This document shows positions 35,926 to 45,500 of a DNA stretch of 64,000 nucleotides, in pieces. Numbering within the stretch: position 1 is the first letter of the stretch; each line of letters starts with the position of its first letter. The notes under the pieces were generated by a model that worked only from the letters and a program-made list of their open reading frames with translations, ran no database searches and was not told the origin of the DNA. This stretch comes from Flavobacteriales bacterium (lineage in GTDB: Bacteria > Bacteroidota > Bacteroidia > Flavobacteriales_D > Crocinitomicaceae): assembly GCA_947454525.1 (NCBI GenBank), contig CANGJM010000002.1, positions 1-64,000 of the forward strand, written 5' to 3'. Made by a program: the position numbers and the translations under genes.

Positions 35926-36599
35926 TCCATAAACTTCAAGCGACTTAAATCGGTTTGGTCAAAATGAAATTCTTGAAAACACTTTTGATTGACGCAATCG
36001 TTGTTGATGAAGTCGAATTCTCGAACGAATTCACTCGAAATTTTTAGTTCCGACCAAGATTCACTTTTAATGGAATACTCCCACAATGCAGCTCCTTTTG
36101 GGTAACTCAACATGCGAATCCGCAATTGTGCCACTTCACCGTATAAATCAAGTGTTAACTGAAGTTCATTAGGACTCACTAATGCTTGTTTTTTAATCGA
36201 AAAGTAGGCGAAGTCGGAGGCGATTTCGATGAGAAAAGAGTCTGAAATAAATTCGGGTCGATTTCCCATCCAATCACTTGGACCATAAACATAATATTGA
36301 CCTTTATAATCCTGAAGTGAATTCCAATAACGTGGAATGTTTCCAATGGAGATTTTTGGTGAACAAGCATCGCTTAACTCGGGAAAATTTTCAACTATTC
36401 CCTCTGCTTTCATCCATTCCTTTGGATTTGGACAAAGCCAATCATACAACTCGCATTGATGGTCCTTGGTGAGGTAGACACTGCCATAAGTCGTTTGAGA
36501 AATAATGGAATCTCTGCGGCAATGAAAGTCCGATTCCTTGAATTGCGCAAGGGTACTTAAATGCAAACATAAAAGAGTGATTAAAATCAAAAAGCGCAT
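35922..36599 (-). CDS. Secreted protein of unknown function
   Basis: 225 residues with a short signal peptide (MRFLILITLLCLHLSTLAQ). It has four or more cysteines in the mature part (FHCRRDS, QCELYDWLCPNPKEW, DACSPK, DCVNQKC), which may form disulphides. No family recognised. Convergent with the aminotransferase gene, sharing the stop region, and divergent from dnaE. Confidence 0.75.
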   Translation of the reverse strand: MRFLILITLLCLHLSTLAQFKESDFHCRRDSIISQTTYGSVYLTKDHQCELYDWLCPNPKEWMKAEGIVENFPELSDACSPKISIGNIPRYWNSLQDYKGQYYVYGPSDWMGNRPEFISDSFLIEIASDFAYFSIKKQALVSPNELQLTLDLYGEVAQLRIRMLSYPKGAALWEYSIKSESWSELKISSEFVREFDFINNDCVNQKCFQEFHFDQTDLSRLKFMD

Positions 36600-36708
36600 G
36601 CGTGGATTTTAAGTAAAGGTAGTCAAAAACACATAAGAATAGTTTTCAACAATGGCGGAAACTTGACAGACAAATCCCTAACTTTAAAGTTCCTTTTTTA
36701 GACCGCAC

Positions 36709-39700
36709 ATGTACCTGATTTTTGACACCGAAACCACTGGATTACCAAGAGATTATAACGCTCCAATTACGGATACGTCCAACTGGCCACGTGTTGTTCA
36801 GTTGGCTTGGCAATTACATGAGGCGGATGGAACATTGGTTGAGCAAAAGGACTTTTTAATTCGTCCCGATGGATTCAACATTCCCTTTCAATCGGAGCAA
36901 ATTCATGGTATTTCAACGGAATTAGCAAGTTTAGCAGGGGAGGATCTCGGTGATGTCTTGTTCCTTTTCAAGAAGGCATTGGAAAAAGCAGATTTCGTGG
37001 TTGGACACAACGTGCGATTCGACATCAATGTGATGGGCTGTGAATATGTGCGAATCAATGAAGAAACCCCACTGACCCTTCCGATTTTGGATACGTGTAC
37101 CGAGCGAACTGCGGAGATGTGTCAATTACCTGGTGGACGAGGCGGAAAATTCAAGCTGCCAACCTTAACAGAATTACACGATTTTCTGTTTCATGTTGGG
37201 TTTAATGAAGCACACAATGCCACTGCCGATGTGGAGTCAACTACGCGTTGTTTCTTGGAGTTAGTTCGAAAAGAGCATTACACCTTAGAGGAACTCCTTC
37301 AAGAACCTGGATATTTCGAATCATATCGAACGGCGAATCCCGCGGAGATTCAAACCATCGGATTACAGCACGTAAACTTAAAAGCGGAAAGTGCGAAACT
37401 CAGAGAAGCACAAAAGGAAAAAGAGGTGGTTCAAACACCGGTTTCTCCTGCTTCAACAGAAAAATTATCAGGTGTCAAATTCGCCCATTTACACAACCAT
37501 ACGCAATATTCGATTTTGCAGTCCACCGCAGAAGTTGGACAATTGATTCAAATGGCCGCAAAGCACGGACAGCGAGCAGTTGCATTAACCGACACTGGAA
37601 ATATGATGGCTGCCTTTCACTTTGAAAAAGCAGCAAGCGGGTATAATGCGAAAGTACGAGAGGAACGTAAATTAGCCGAAGAAAACGGAGAGTCGTTCGA
37701 TAAAGAAGAAATTATTCCCATCATTGGATGTGAATTCAATGTCTGCCGAAACTTGGAAGATAAAAGTGTCAAGGATAATGGATACCAAGTCGTCTTATTG
37801 GCAAAAAACAAAAACGGGTATCAAAACATCATCAAACTTGCATCGATTGCCTACACAAAAGGAATGTACTATGTTCCGCGCATCGATAAAGCCGTTATTG
37901 AACAATACAAAGAGGACATCATTGTCCTTTCTGGAAATTTATATGGGGAAATCCCAAATTTAATCCTCAACGTAGGTGAAAATCAAGCCGAAGCTGCGTT
38001 GCTTTGGTGGAAAGAACAATTCAAAGATGATTTCTACATCGAATTGAGCCGACATCAATTGGAAACGGAGGAAAGGGTGAATCCAATACTCGTTCAATTA
38101 GCACGCAAACATGAGGTGAAAATTGTTGCGACGAATAATACCTATTACTTGAATCAAACGGATGCACAGGCACATGATGTCTTGTTGTGTGTGAAGGACA
38201 ACGAATTGGTAGAAACGCCGAAAGGTAAAGGACGAGGATTCAGATATGGCTTAGAAAATGACCAGTATTATTTTAAGTCCACCGAGGAAATGGTCTCCCT
38301 TTTTGCAGACCTTCCCGAAGCGATATTAAATGTCGAAGAAATCATTGGGAAATGTCAACCTTATCCCTTGGCTCGTGAGGTACTACTTCCGGCATTCGAC
38401 ATTCCAACAGAGTTCATTTCACCGGAAGATGCCCTCGATGGCGGAAAACGCGGTGAAAATGCTTTTTTGCGTCATTTAACTTATGAAGGAGCGAAAAAGC
38501 GCTACAAAGAAATTACTCCGGAAATTCAAGAACGCATTGATTTTGAATTAGCGACCATTGAAAAGACTGGATATCCAGGTTACTTTTTAATTGTTCAGGA
38601 TTTTTGTCATGCCGCACGAGCAATGAACGTGTCTGTCGGACCCGGACGTGGATCAGCGGCGGGATCAGCGGTTGCGTATTGCATACAGATCACCAATGTT
38701 GACCCTATCAAGTACGACCTACTCTTTGAGCGTTTCTTGAATCCAGACCGTGTTTCCATGCCCGATATCGATATTGACTTCGATGATGAGGGACGTGGAC
38801 GCGTTATCGATTATGTCATCAACAAATATGGCGCAAATCAGGTGGCACAAATCATCACGTATGGAACGATGGCGGCAAAATCTGCTATTCGCGATACGGC
38901 TCGAGTGATGAATTTACCTTTGCCTGAAGCTGATCGTTTGGCGAAATTAATTCCGGATATTTCATTGAAGAAATTGTTCTCTTTTTCGGAAACAGAATTA
39001 ATCGATAAACTGAAGAATCAAGAAGCGGTAGCGAATGCAAAAGAATTGCGTCGAATTGCTGCTGGTTCTGATTTACAAGGACGTGTGTTGCAGAAAGCGA
39101 CGGAGATTGAAGGATCCGTTCGTAATACCGGAATTCATGCCTGTGGGGTGATTATCACTCCGGATGATTTAACCAATTTCGTTCCGGTGGCAACAGCCAA
39201 GGACTCCGACATGGTTTGTACGCAGTACGACAACTCGGTGGCAGAATCAGCGGGCTTGTTGAAAATGGACTTCTTGGGCTTAAAGACACTGACCTTGATT
39301 AAGGATGCGGTCCGATTAGTGAAAGAGAACAAAGGGATTGACTTAGATCCAGATGAATTTCCGATTGACGACGAATTGACATATTCCTTGTTTCAGCGAG
39401 GAGAAACGGTTGGAATATTCCAATACGAGTCCCCCGGAATGCAAAAACACTTGAAGGAATTGAAACCGACAGCATTTGCGGATTTAATTGCGATGAATGC
39501 CTTGTACCGTCCTGGTCCAATGGAATACATTCCGTCCTACTGTAAGCGCAAGCATGGGGAGGAAGAAATCATCTACGATTTAGATGATTGTGAGGAATAC
39601 TTAAAAGAAACATACGGAATTACTGTTTATCAGGAGCAAGTAATGCTTTTGTCGCAGAAGTTAGCAGATTTCACGAAAGGTGAAGCGGATACCCTGCGAA

Positions 39701-41064
39701 AAGCGATGGGTAAAAAGGACCGCAAGGTACTTGATAAAATGAAGCCGACGTTTATTGAACGTGCAAGTGGCAAAGGTCACAAATCGGACACCTTAGAGAA
39801 AATTTGGAAGGACTGGGAGGCGTTCGCTTCGTATGCCTTCAATAAGTCTCACTCTACGTGTTATGCATGGGTCGCTTATCAAACCGCTTACCTGAAAGCA
39901 AATTATCCAGCAGAATACATGGCCTCGGTGTTGAGTAATAACATGAGTGATATCAAACAGGTTTCTTTCTTCATGGAAGAATGCCGTCGCATGGGTGTTC
40001 CTGTTTTGGGTCCAGATGTAAACGAATCGAGTTTCACCTTTGCCGTAAATAAGGCTGGCGCCATTCGTTTTGGACTTGGAGCGGTGAAAGGACTTGGTTC
40101 CGCACCAGTGGATGCAATTGTTGCAGAGCGTAAGAATGGGCCATTTACGTCCATATTTGACATGACGAAACGTGTGAGTTTGCGCGTATGTAATAAGCGT
40201 GCATTCGAAAGTTTAGCATATGCTGGTGGATTCGATTCATTCCCAGGAGTACATCGTGCGCAATATTTCGCCATGGACCCGAGTGGAAGAAGCTTCTTAG
40301 AAAATGCGGTACGATATGGTGCTAGTTTCCAAGAGCAAGAAAATTCTGCTCAAGCTTCTATGTTTGGAGAGTCAACGGGTACGAGTATGCCAGAACCTCA
40401 AGTTCCGCGTTGCGAAGAATGGCCAGCAATCTATAAATTAAATCGAGAGAAAGAAGTGGTAGGAATTTTCATATCTGGACATCCACTCGATGATTTTAAA
40501 ATCGAAATTGACTCATTCTGCACGGGGAATATTGCCATGTTGAGTGACTTAAGTCAATACATGGGTCGAGATATTCTGATTGCTGCAATTGTGACGAATG
40601 CCGAGCATCGTTTCACGAAACATGGCGATGGATTTGGCACCTTAACAGTAGAGGATTACCAAGATGCCTTTCGTTTAAATTTATTCAAGGAAAATTACCT
40701 GAAGTTTAAACATTTCATGGAGCCAGGAACGTTTATTACGATGAAAGGTAGAATTGAAGTGCCGCGCTACCGTCAACAAGCAGAATTTGTCGTGCACAGT
40801 ATCGATTTATTGCAAGATTTGAGAGAGAAACGTACGAAAAGCCTTCATTTGAAATTTTCATCCAAAGAGGTTGATCACTTGATGATTGATAAATTGAACG
40901 AACTGTTCAACCAAAACCAAGGAAATTGCCAATTGCATTTTACGGTATTCGATCCAATCGAGGGATACGAAGTAAATCTTCCTTCCCGATCGGTGAAAAT
41001 TCAACCTTCATCGAACTTATTCAAAGAATTAGCGAAATTGGATGTAGAGTTTCGATTAAACTAA
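36709..41064 (+). CDS. dnaE: DNA polymerase III alpha subunit with N-terminal DnaQ-type exonuclease
   Basis: Main replicative polymerase, 1451 residues. Residues 1-200 form a DEDD exonuclease: Exo I FDTETTGLP with D6 and E8, Exo II in FVVGHNVRFDINVMGCEY, Exo III in EAHNATADVEST. A PHP domain follows from about residue 257 (HLHNHTQYSILQS). The polymerase core has GPGRGSAAGSAVAY and the catalytic pair D686/D688 in PDIDIDFDDEGRGR. TVYQEQVMLLSQ, YAFNKSHSTCYAWVAYQTAY and a C-terminal OB fold complete it. E. coli DnaE (1160 residues) lacks the exonuclease, which is there a separate subunit. Well isolated between two intergenic spaces, with a strong terminator. Confidence 0.97.
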   Translation: MYLIFDTETTGLPRDYNAPITDTSNWPRVVQLAWQLHEADGTLVEQKDFLIRPDGFNIPFQSEQIHGISTELASLAGEDLGDVLFLFKKALEKADFVVGHNVRFDINVMGCEYVRINEETPLTLPILDTCTERTAEMCQLPGGRGGKFKLPTLTELHDFLFHVGFNEAHNATADVESTTRCFLELVRKEHYTLEELLQEPGYFESYRTANPAEIQTIGLQHVNLKAESAKLREAQKEKEVVQTPVSPASTEKLSGVKFAHLHNHTQYSILQSTAEVGQLIQMAAKHGQRAVALTDTGNMMAAFHFEKAASGYNAKVREERKLAEENGESFDKEEIIPIIGCEFNVCRNLEDKSVKDNGYQVVLLAKNKNGYQNIIKLASIAYTKGMYYVPRIDKAVIEQYKEDIIVLSGNLYGEIPNLILNVGENQAEAALLWWKEQFKDDFYIELSRHQLETEERVNPILVQLARKHEVKIVATNNTYYLNQTDAQAHDVLLCVKDNELVETPKGKGRGFRYGLENDQYYFKSTEEMVSLFADLPEAILNVEEIIGKCQPYPLAREVLLPAFDIPTEFISPEDALDGGKRGENAFLRHLTYEGAKKRYKEITPEIQERIDFELATIEKTGYPGYFLIVQDFCHAARAMNVSVGPGRGSAAGSAVAYCIQITNVDPIKYDLLFERFLNPDRVSMPDIDIDFDDEGRGRVIDYVINKYGANQVAQIITYGTMAAKSAIRDTARVMNLPLPEADRLAKLIPDISLKKLFSFSETELIDKLKNQEAVANAKELRRIAAGSDLQGRVLQKATEIEGSVRNTGIHACGVIITPDDLTNFVPVATAKDSDMVCTQYDNSVAESAGLLKMDFLGLKTLTLIKDAVRLVKENKGIDLDPDEFPIDDELTYSLFQRGETVGIFQYESPGMQKHLKELKPTAFADLIAMNALYRPGPMEYIPSYCKRKHGEEEIIYDLDDCEEYLKETYGITVYQEQVMLLSQKLADFTKGEADTLRKAMGKKDRKVLDKMKPTFIERASGKGHKSDTLEKIWKDWEAFASYAFNKSHSTCYAWVAYQTAYLKANYPAEYMASVLSNNMSDIKQVSFFMEECRRMGVPVLGPDVNESSFTFAVNKAGAIRFGLGAVKGLGSAPVDAIVAERKNGPFTSIFDMTKRVSLRVCNKRAFESLAYAGGFDSFPGVHRAQYFAMDPSGRSFLENAVRYGASFQEQENSAQASMFGESTGTSMPEPQVPRCEEWPAIYKLNREKEVVGIFISGHPLDDFKIEIDSFCTGNIAMLSDLSQYMGRDILIAAIVTNAEHRFTKHGDGFGTLTVEDYQDAFRLNLFKENYLKFKHFMEPGTFITMKGRIEVPRYRQQAEFVVHSIDLLQDLREKRTKSLHLKFSSKEVDHLMIDKLNELFNQNQGNCQLHFTVFDPIEGYEVNLPSRSVKIQPSSNLFKELAKLDVEFRLN

Positions 41065-41110
41065 AAGACAAAAAAAAAGCTTCCGATTGGAAGCTTTTTT
41101 TTTGTCTTTT
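41063..41110. terminator. Bidirectional terminator between dnaE and the zinc ribbon gene
   Basis: Perfect 22-bp stem: left arm 41063-41084 ends GCTTCC, right arm 41089-41110 begins GGAAGC, with loop GATT. Runs of nine A and nine T in the arms suit termination on both strands between convergent genes. Confidence 0.92.
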
Positions 41111-41116
41111 CAATGA

Positions 41117-41869
41117 TTATTCTTCTGTACCTTCAACTGGAACAAGGACACGTCCACAGTGTTCACATACGATGATTTTCTTTTTAGTAACAATGTCAAG
41201 TTGACGTTGCGGTGGGATTTTGTTAAAACATCCTCCACAAGATCCACGCATTACTTGAACAACTGCTAATCCGTTTTTCGCATTTTCGCGAAGACGGTCA
41301 TAAGCAAAAACCAAACGAGTTTCGATTTTCTTTTTAGCATCGTCGGAAGCTTTCATTAAACGATCTTCGTCTTTTTGAGTCTCGCTGATGATTGCATCTA
41401 ATTCAGATTGTTTCAAATCTAAATCACCTTGTTTTGAATTTAAACGATCCGTTGCTTCTGTTAACGTTTCATTTTTCAAATCAATTTTGTAACGTGATTC
41501 TTTCGTTTTTTTCTCGTGTAATTTAATTTCCAATTCTTGGAATTCAATTTCTTTAGAAAGTGATTCAAACTCACGGTTGTTACGTACGTTATTCTGTTGC
41601 TCTTTATACTTAAGAATAGCTGCTTCAGAATCTTTCGTTGCGATTTTACGGTCAGAAATCTCTGTTTCTAACTCTTGAATCTCGTCGTTGATTTTTCCAA
41701 CACGTGTTGTAAGTCCACTGATTTCATCTTCCAAATCTTGAACCTCTAATGGAAGCTCACCACGGATGGTACGAATGCGGTCGATTTCAGAATCAATTTT
41801 TTGAAGCTCAAAAAGCGCGTCCAATTTTTGTGCGATGGTCACCTCTTTTTTTGTTGCCGTTGCTGCCAT
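41117..41869 (-). CDS. Coiled-coil protein with C4 zinc ribbon
   Basis: 250 residues. Residues about 15-200 are one long antiparallel coiled coil (IDSEIDRIRTIRGELPLEVQ onward). A C-terminal zinc ribbon uses two CxxC pairs, GSCGGCFNKIPPQ and IVCEHCGRVLVP. This is the bacterial zinc-ribbon family that often sits next to Nif3-like genes, as here (stop of nif3 three bases before this start). The exact function is unknown. Confidence 0.88.
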   Translation of the reverse strand: MAATATKKEVTIAQKLDALFELQKIDSEIDRIRTIRGELPLEVQDLEDEISGLTTRVGKINDEIQELETEISDRKIATKDSEAAILKYKEQQNNVRNNREFESLSKEIEFQELEIKLHEKKTKESRYKIDLKNETLTEATDRLNSKQGDLDLKQSELDAIISETQKDEDRLMKASDDAKKKIETRLVFAYDRLRENAKNGLAVVQVMRGSCGGCFNKIPPQRQLDIVTKKKIIVCEHCGRVLVPVEGTEE

Positions 41870-41872
41870 ATT

Positions 41873-42973
41873 CTATAGATAGTTAATAGGATTCGTATTT
41901 AAATCAGTTAAATGGACTGCAAATTTAGTAAATTTTTCTTTAAGTTTTTCAGCTAATAATTGCGGAGTGAATTGTTCACTTTCAAAATGACCAATATCCG
42001 CAATAATTAAGTGATTTTCTGCGTCAAAAAACTCATGATATTTGAAGTCTCCAGTGATGAAGATGTCTGCCTTGGAACGTATGGCATCGGTCAGTAAAAA
42101 ACTTCCCGATCCACCGCAAAGCGCAACCGTTTTGATGGGTTTGTTTAGTATTTCGGTATGTCGAATCACTTGACAGTTAAACGTCGTTTTTAATGATTTT
42201 AGGAATTCTAGAGCATCCGTCTCAACAGGCAATTCCCCAATCATACCGGCGCCTAGACGTTGATCTTGATTTTCAATTGGGTAAATTTCATGTGAAACTT
42301 CTTCGTAAGGATGTGCTTCGAAAAGGGCACGCAAGGCAATGCCAATCAGTGGTTTTGGAACAAGGTATTCTACTCGAAATTCAGCCACTTCCTCACGGAT
42401 ATTTTTTGTCCCAATGCTTGGATTTGCCCATTCATTTGGCATGAACGTTCCTATTCCTTCCGTTCTAAAATGACATTCAGAATAATTTCCGATGGAACCT
42501 ACACCAATGTTAAAAAGTGCTGAATCAATTTCCGATAAGGATTCTTTTGGAACGAAAACAACTAATTTATAAAGTTGATTCGTCATTGGACGTAAAATTC
42601 TACGGTTTTTTAGTCCAATGCGATTGGCAATCTCGCCGTTCACTCCATTGATGTGATTGTCTAAATTCGTATGAATGGCATAAAGTGAAATACCATGCTG
42701 AATGCATTTCTCGATCACTCGTTCCACATAAGAATTCCCGGTTATTTTCTTTAAGCCCTTAAAAACAATTGGATGATGCGCGATGATCAATTGACAGTTT
42801 TTAGCAATGGCTTCATCTACCGTTGCTTCTAAACTATCTAAACAGAGCAAAACTCCCTGAACTTCTTGGTCCATTCTGCCATAGATTAATCCGCAGTTAT
42901 CATAGGATTCTTGAAGCGAAAGCGGAAACGATTCCTCTAAAAAATGAACGATTTCCTTTACGTGTGTGCTCAT
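41873..42973 (-). CDS. Nif3-like dinuclear metal centre protein (DUF34)
   Basis: 366 residues. The DUF34/Nif3 start is SLQESYDNCGLIYG, with metal ligands in LIIAHHPIVFKGLKKI and AIHTNLDNHINGVNGEIA. The C-terminal half has VALCGGSGSFLLTDAI and FITGDFKYHEFFDA, and LIIADIGHFESEQF brings the last His and Glu. A PII-like insert lies between the halves (VFVPKESLSEIDSALFNIGV). The fold is hexameric; proposed roles include GTP cyclohydrolase-like chemistry, not settled. ATGA overlap with the upstream gene. Confidence 0.92.
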   Translation of the reverse strand: MSTHVKEIVHFLEESFPLSLQESYDNCGLIYGRMDQEVQGVLLCLDSLEATVDEAIAKNCQLIIAHHPIVFKGLKKITGNSYVERVIEKCIQHGISLYAIHTNLDNHINGVNGEIANRIGLKNRRILRPMTNQLYKLVVFVPKESLSEIDSALFNIGVGSIGNYSECHFRTEGIGTFMPNEWANPSIGTKNIREEVAEFRVEYLVPKPLIGIALRALFEAHPYEEVSHEIYPIENQDQRLGAGMIGELPVETDALEFLKSLKTTFNCQVIRHTEILNKPIKTVALCGGSGSFLLTDAIRSKADIFITGDFKYHEFFDAENHLIIADIGHFESEQFTPQLLAEKLKEKFTKFAVHLTDLNTNPINYL

Positions 42974-43692
42974 AATTTGCGTGTTAAAGCAATTCCACCA
43001 CCTAAACCAGAAGAGTAATGCTTGAAATATTGATACGGCCCGTATGAATTCGTCAGTTGCTGACGGTAATAAACACTAAAACGTAAACCATAATTACTTT
43101 TAAAGTGAACTTGAAGTCCTGTTGATGCAATGGCAGAAAGGACAAAAGACTGACACATGGATTCATCGTTGATGGTTTGTTTCCCGGCGTTACCTAATGA
43201 ATCGGTCCAATTAATCGCTTGTTCATACGACTGAAAGAGTTGAGGAACGACTCCTGCTCCAACGAAAAAGACGACATCCTTCCCCGTTTGGTATTTTACT
43301 TGCAAGGGCATTCCGAAATAACGGTACTTTGTGGTGTATCGGTAGCTGGAATCAGTTGAATTTGAATTCCATGAATATTGCTCACCAGTCTGAATCAATG
43401 CTAATCCACCGTCAAAGTATAGGTGCTTGGTCATTGGAGAACAAAGTCCAAACTGATAGGACCACACTTTAAGAGCGGATTCATTTGCGCGTTCGCCCAA
43501 CGGTATTGCAAGGAAATCCGTATTTTGAATTAGGTTTGGTTGCGAATTGAAGCGTTGAAAGTCAACATATAGAATGGAAGAGCTGTCATGACTCTTACCT
43601 TTCTTAGCAATGGGAGTGGGCGTTGTCGAAATGATTTGGGCTTGCGTGTAAAAATGAGCCAAAAGGACCAATAAAAGTAGCAGTAATTTCAT
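42970..43692 (-). CDS. Putative outer membrane beta-barrel protein
   Basis: 240 residues with signal peptide (MKLLLLLLVLLAHFYTQAQ). The rest alternates polar and hydrophobic residues with many aromatics (YSWNSNSTDSSYRYTTKYRY, LQVHFKSNYGLRFSVYYRQQ), as in small Bacteroidetes porin-like or PorT-like barrels, and ends in a strand-like GGGIALTRKL. No definite family. It overlaps the Nif3-like gene by four bases (ATGA). Confidence 0.65.
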   Translation of the reverse strand: MKLLLLLLVLLAHFYTQAQIISTTPTPIAKKGKSHDSSSILYVDFQRFNSQPNLIQNTDFLAIPLGERANESALKVWSYQFGLCSPMTKHLYFDGGLALIQTGEQYSWNSNSTDSSYRYTTKYRYFGMPLQVKYQTGKDVVFFVGAGVVPQLFQSYEQAINWTDSLGNAGKQTINDESMCQSFVLSAIASTGLQVHFKSNYGLRFSVYYRQQLTNSYGPYQYFKHYSSGLGGGIALTRKL

Positions 43693-43771
43693 AAGTCAAA
43701 AATACGAAAAAAATAATGCTGCAGACTCAATCTCTTAACACAGGTCAAGTGTGGGAAGCGTGAATGGTTTC

Positions 43772-43779
43772 TACCTTTG
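43772..43779 (+). promoter_or_regulatory. -7 box upstream of yceI
   Basis: TACCTTTG fits TAnnTTTG. It lies 16 bases before the ATG at 43796. A TGTG 18 bases upstream could serve as a poor -33 box. Confidence 0.5.
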
Positions 43780-43795
43780 TCAAAAAAAAGAAAAT

Positions 43796-44323
43796 ATGGA
43801 TACTAAATGGACAATTGACGGAATGCACAGTGAAATCGGTTTCAAAGTGCGTCACATGATGATTTCAAATGTAAGTGGAAACTTCGGACAATTCACAGCT
43901 GAAGCTTCAACAAATGGAGACGACTTCAGTACAGCAAATTTCTCGTTTAATGCTTCAATTGATAGCATCAACACAGGAGTAGCGGATAGAGATGGACACT
44001 TGAAATCAGGTGATTTCTTTGATGCGGCAGCTCATCCAGAGTTAACGTTTCAATCAACTTCAGTAAAGAAATTAAGCGAAGGTGAATTAGAGATTTCTGG
44101 TGACATGACAATCAAAGGAATTGTTAAACCAGTAACATTAGTCGCAGATTTCGCTGGAATCGCTGTTGATCCTTACGGACAAACAAAAGCAGGAATGTCA
44201 ATCACAGGTAAAATCAAAAGAAGTGAGTTTGGATTAACTTGGAGCGCAGTTACAGAAGCAGGAAACATCGTTTTAGGTGACGATATTAGCTTGAACTGTG
44301 AAGTACAGTTGATTAAACAATAA
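43796..44323 (+). CDS. YceI-family protein
   Basis: 175 residues from the ATG at 43796; the frame also opens at a GTG 45 bases upstream, which lies over the promoter. It is a lipocalin-like beta barrel: WTIDGMHSEIGFKVRHMMIS, HLKSGDFFDAAAHPELTFQS, GDMTIKGIVKPVTLVADF and IKRSEFGLTW. YceI proteins bind polyisoprenoids in the periplasm. This one has no signal peptide, so it is probably cytoplasmic, as seen in many Bacteroidetes copies. Confidence 0.92.
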   Translation: MDTKWTIDGMHSEIGFKVRHMMISNVSGNFGQFTAEASTNGDDFSTANFSFNASIDSINTGVADRDGHLKSGDFFDAAAHPELTFQSTSVKKLSEGELEISGDMTIKGIVKPVTLVADFAGIAVDPYGQTKAGMSITGKIKRSEFGLTWSAVTEAGNIVLGDDISLNCEVQLIKQ

Positions 44324-44344
44324 TCATACGACAATCAGCATAGA

Positions 44345-44368
44345 AAGCTGCCCTCGGGCGGCTTTTTT
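44345..44368 (+). terminator. Terminator of yceI
   Basis: Stem AAGCTGCC / GGCGGCTT (one G-T pair) around the loop CTCG, followed by six T. It ends over the stop of the convergent regulator gene. Confidence 0.85.
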
Positions 44369-44693
44369 ATTTTTTAGCCAATTGAAATTGCACATGAGCA
44401 AGTTGATGCTTCATAAACTCCATCTCGTTTTGTAGAATCAACAAATCATGCTTTATACCTGATTCGATGAAATTAGAATCAAACAAATCTGTGGATGATG
44501 AAATCTCATCTATAAACCATTGCGGCGTTTTTTTTAAAATACGAGATACTTCGAATAAGCGAGAAATCGTAATATCTGAAACTCCCCTTTCTAAATTGGA
44601 ATAAGCCGCGGCCGTAATACCCAATTCGTCAGCCATGTTCTGTTGACTAAGATTTTGTTTCAATCGCTCTAAGCGAATTTTTTCTGCTACCAT
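44367..44693 (-). CDS. XRE-family transcriptional regulator
   Basis: 108 residues from the ATG at 44693 (a GTG three codons upstream also opens the frame). The N-terminal helix-turn-helix is clear: RLKQNLSQQNMADELGITAA, AYSNLERGVSDITISRL. The C-terminus is a short coiled coil (HDLLILQNEMEFMKHQLAHV). The regulated genes are unknown. Just upstream a small inverted repeat GTAGT-AAA-ACTAC (44703-44715) overlaps a TAGTTTTA -7-like box and could be an autoregulatory site. Confidence 0.88.
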   Translation of the reverse strand: MVAEKIRLERLKQNLSQQNMADELGITAAAYSNLERGVSDITISRLFEVSRILKKTPQWFIDEISSSTDLFDSNFIESGIKHDLLILQNEMEFMKHQLAHVQFQLAKK

Positions 44694-45035
44694 GTTTTTC
44701 ACGTAGTAAAACTACATTACTTCAAACAACAATTACTTACATTTATCTTTAAAAAATTAATATAAACCCGCATAAAAACAAGTATTAATAATGTTTCATC
44801 AGATTTGTAAATAAAAGAAATACAGAAAGTTACAATTTTAGCTTAATATAAACTTATAAATAAAAACAAAAAATAGAAATACTATGGTTTAGCTTAGTAA
44901 TTCTTAATCATCAAGGATGAATAAGAATTAAACTCCTCGAATATTTCGACTTAATAAATCTGTTTTATTTTAAGCTGTTCAGTTTAGTTTTGCTTGTCGC
45001 GTTTATTAAAACATTAATTCGTTATTGTTATGGTT
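44694..45035. other. Gene-free AT-rich spacer
   Basis: About 340 bases between two minus-strand genes, very AT-rich, with no convincing open frame on either strand. It contains the small inverted repeat GTAGT-AAA-ACTAC at 44703-44715 and a long imperfect inverted repeat at 44898-44930. I found no T-run terminator, tRNA or complete promoter. Confidence 0.7.
44898..44930. repeat. Long imperfect inverted repeat
   Basis: Left arm 44898-44912 (TAATTCTTAATCATC) pairs with 44916-44930 over 15 bases with one mismatch, loop AAG. It sits in the middle of the AT-rich spacer and has no T-run after it. Confidence 0.7.
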
Positions 45036-45500
45036 TTAATGATTTGCTTGAAATAACCTCAACGCAGCATCAATGTGTCCAATTGGATCTAGTTGGGAGT
45101 TGAAAACCCCAATAACTATTCCTTGTTCATCGATGATGTAAGTGACTCTTCCTGGAATCAGACCAAAAAGATTTCCTGGGACTCCAAATAATTTTCGCAC
45201 CGTTTTATTTCGATCGGATAATAGTGGATAAGGTAATGCGTGTTTTTCAATAAATCCAATGTGTGAATCTTCTGAATCAGAGGATATGCCAAAAACCGCA
45301 CAGCCTAATTCAAGAAATTCAGCATAGCGATCTCTGAATTCACACGCTTCTTTGGTGCAACCAGGTGTGTCATCCTTCGGGTAGAAAAATAAGACGAGTT
45401 TCTGTTTTCCAAGGTAATCTGAAAGATGGATTACTTTACCGGATTGGTTCGGTAAGCTGAAGTCTGGACATTTATCGCCGAGTTGGATTGGATTAGTCAT
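45036..45500 (-). CDS. bcp: Bcp/PrxQ-type peroxiredoxin
   Basis: Thiol peroxidase of 154 residues from the ATG at 45500. The peroxidatic Cys48 and resolving Cys53 are in DDTPGCTKEACEFRD, spaced as in atypical two-Cys PrxQ. KCPDFSLPNQSGKVIHLSDY and GRVTYIIDEQGIVIGVF complete the fold. The frame runs further upstream into the photolyase gene, but the overlap of 8 bases at the ATG is typical for coupled genes. It is the last gene of the sigma-carotenoid-photolyase unit. Confidence 0.93.
   Translation of the reverse strand: MTNPIQLGDKCPDFSLPNQSGKVIHLSDYLGKQKLVLFFYPKDDTPGCTKEACEFRDRYAEFLELGCAVFGISSDSEDSHIGFIEKHALPYPLLSDRNKTVRKLFGVPGNLFGLIPGRVTYIIDEQGIVIGVFNSQLDPIGHIDAALRLFQANH

Noticed and set aside
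44694..45035. Possible replication origin in the AT-rich spacer
   Set aside because: No DnaA boxes or origin-linked genes (dnaA, dnaN, rpmH) are nearby.
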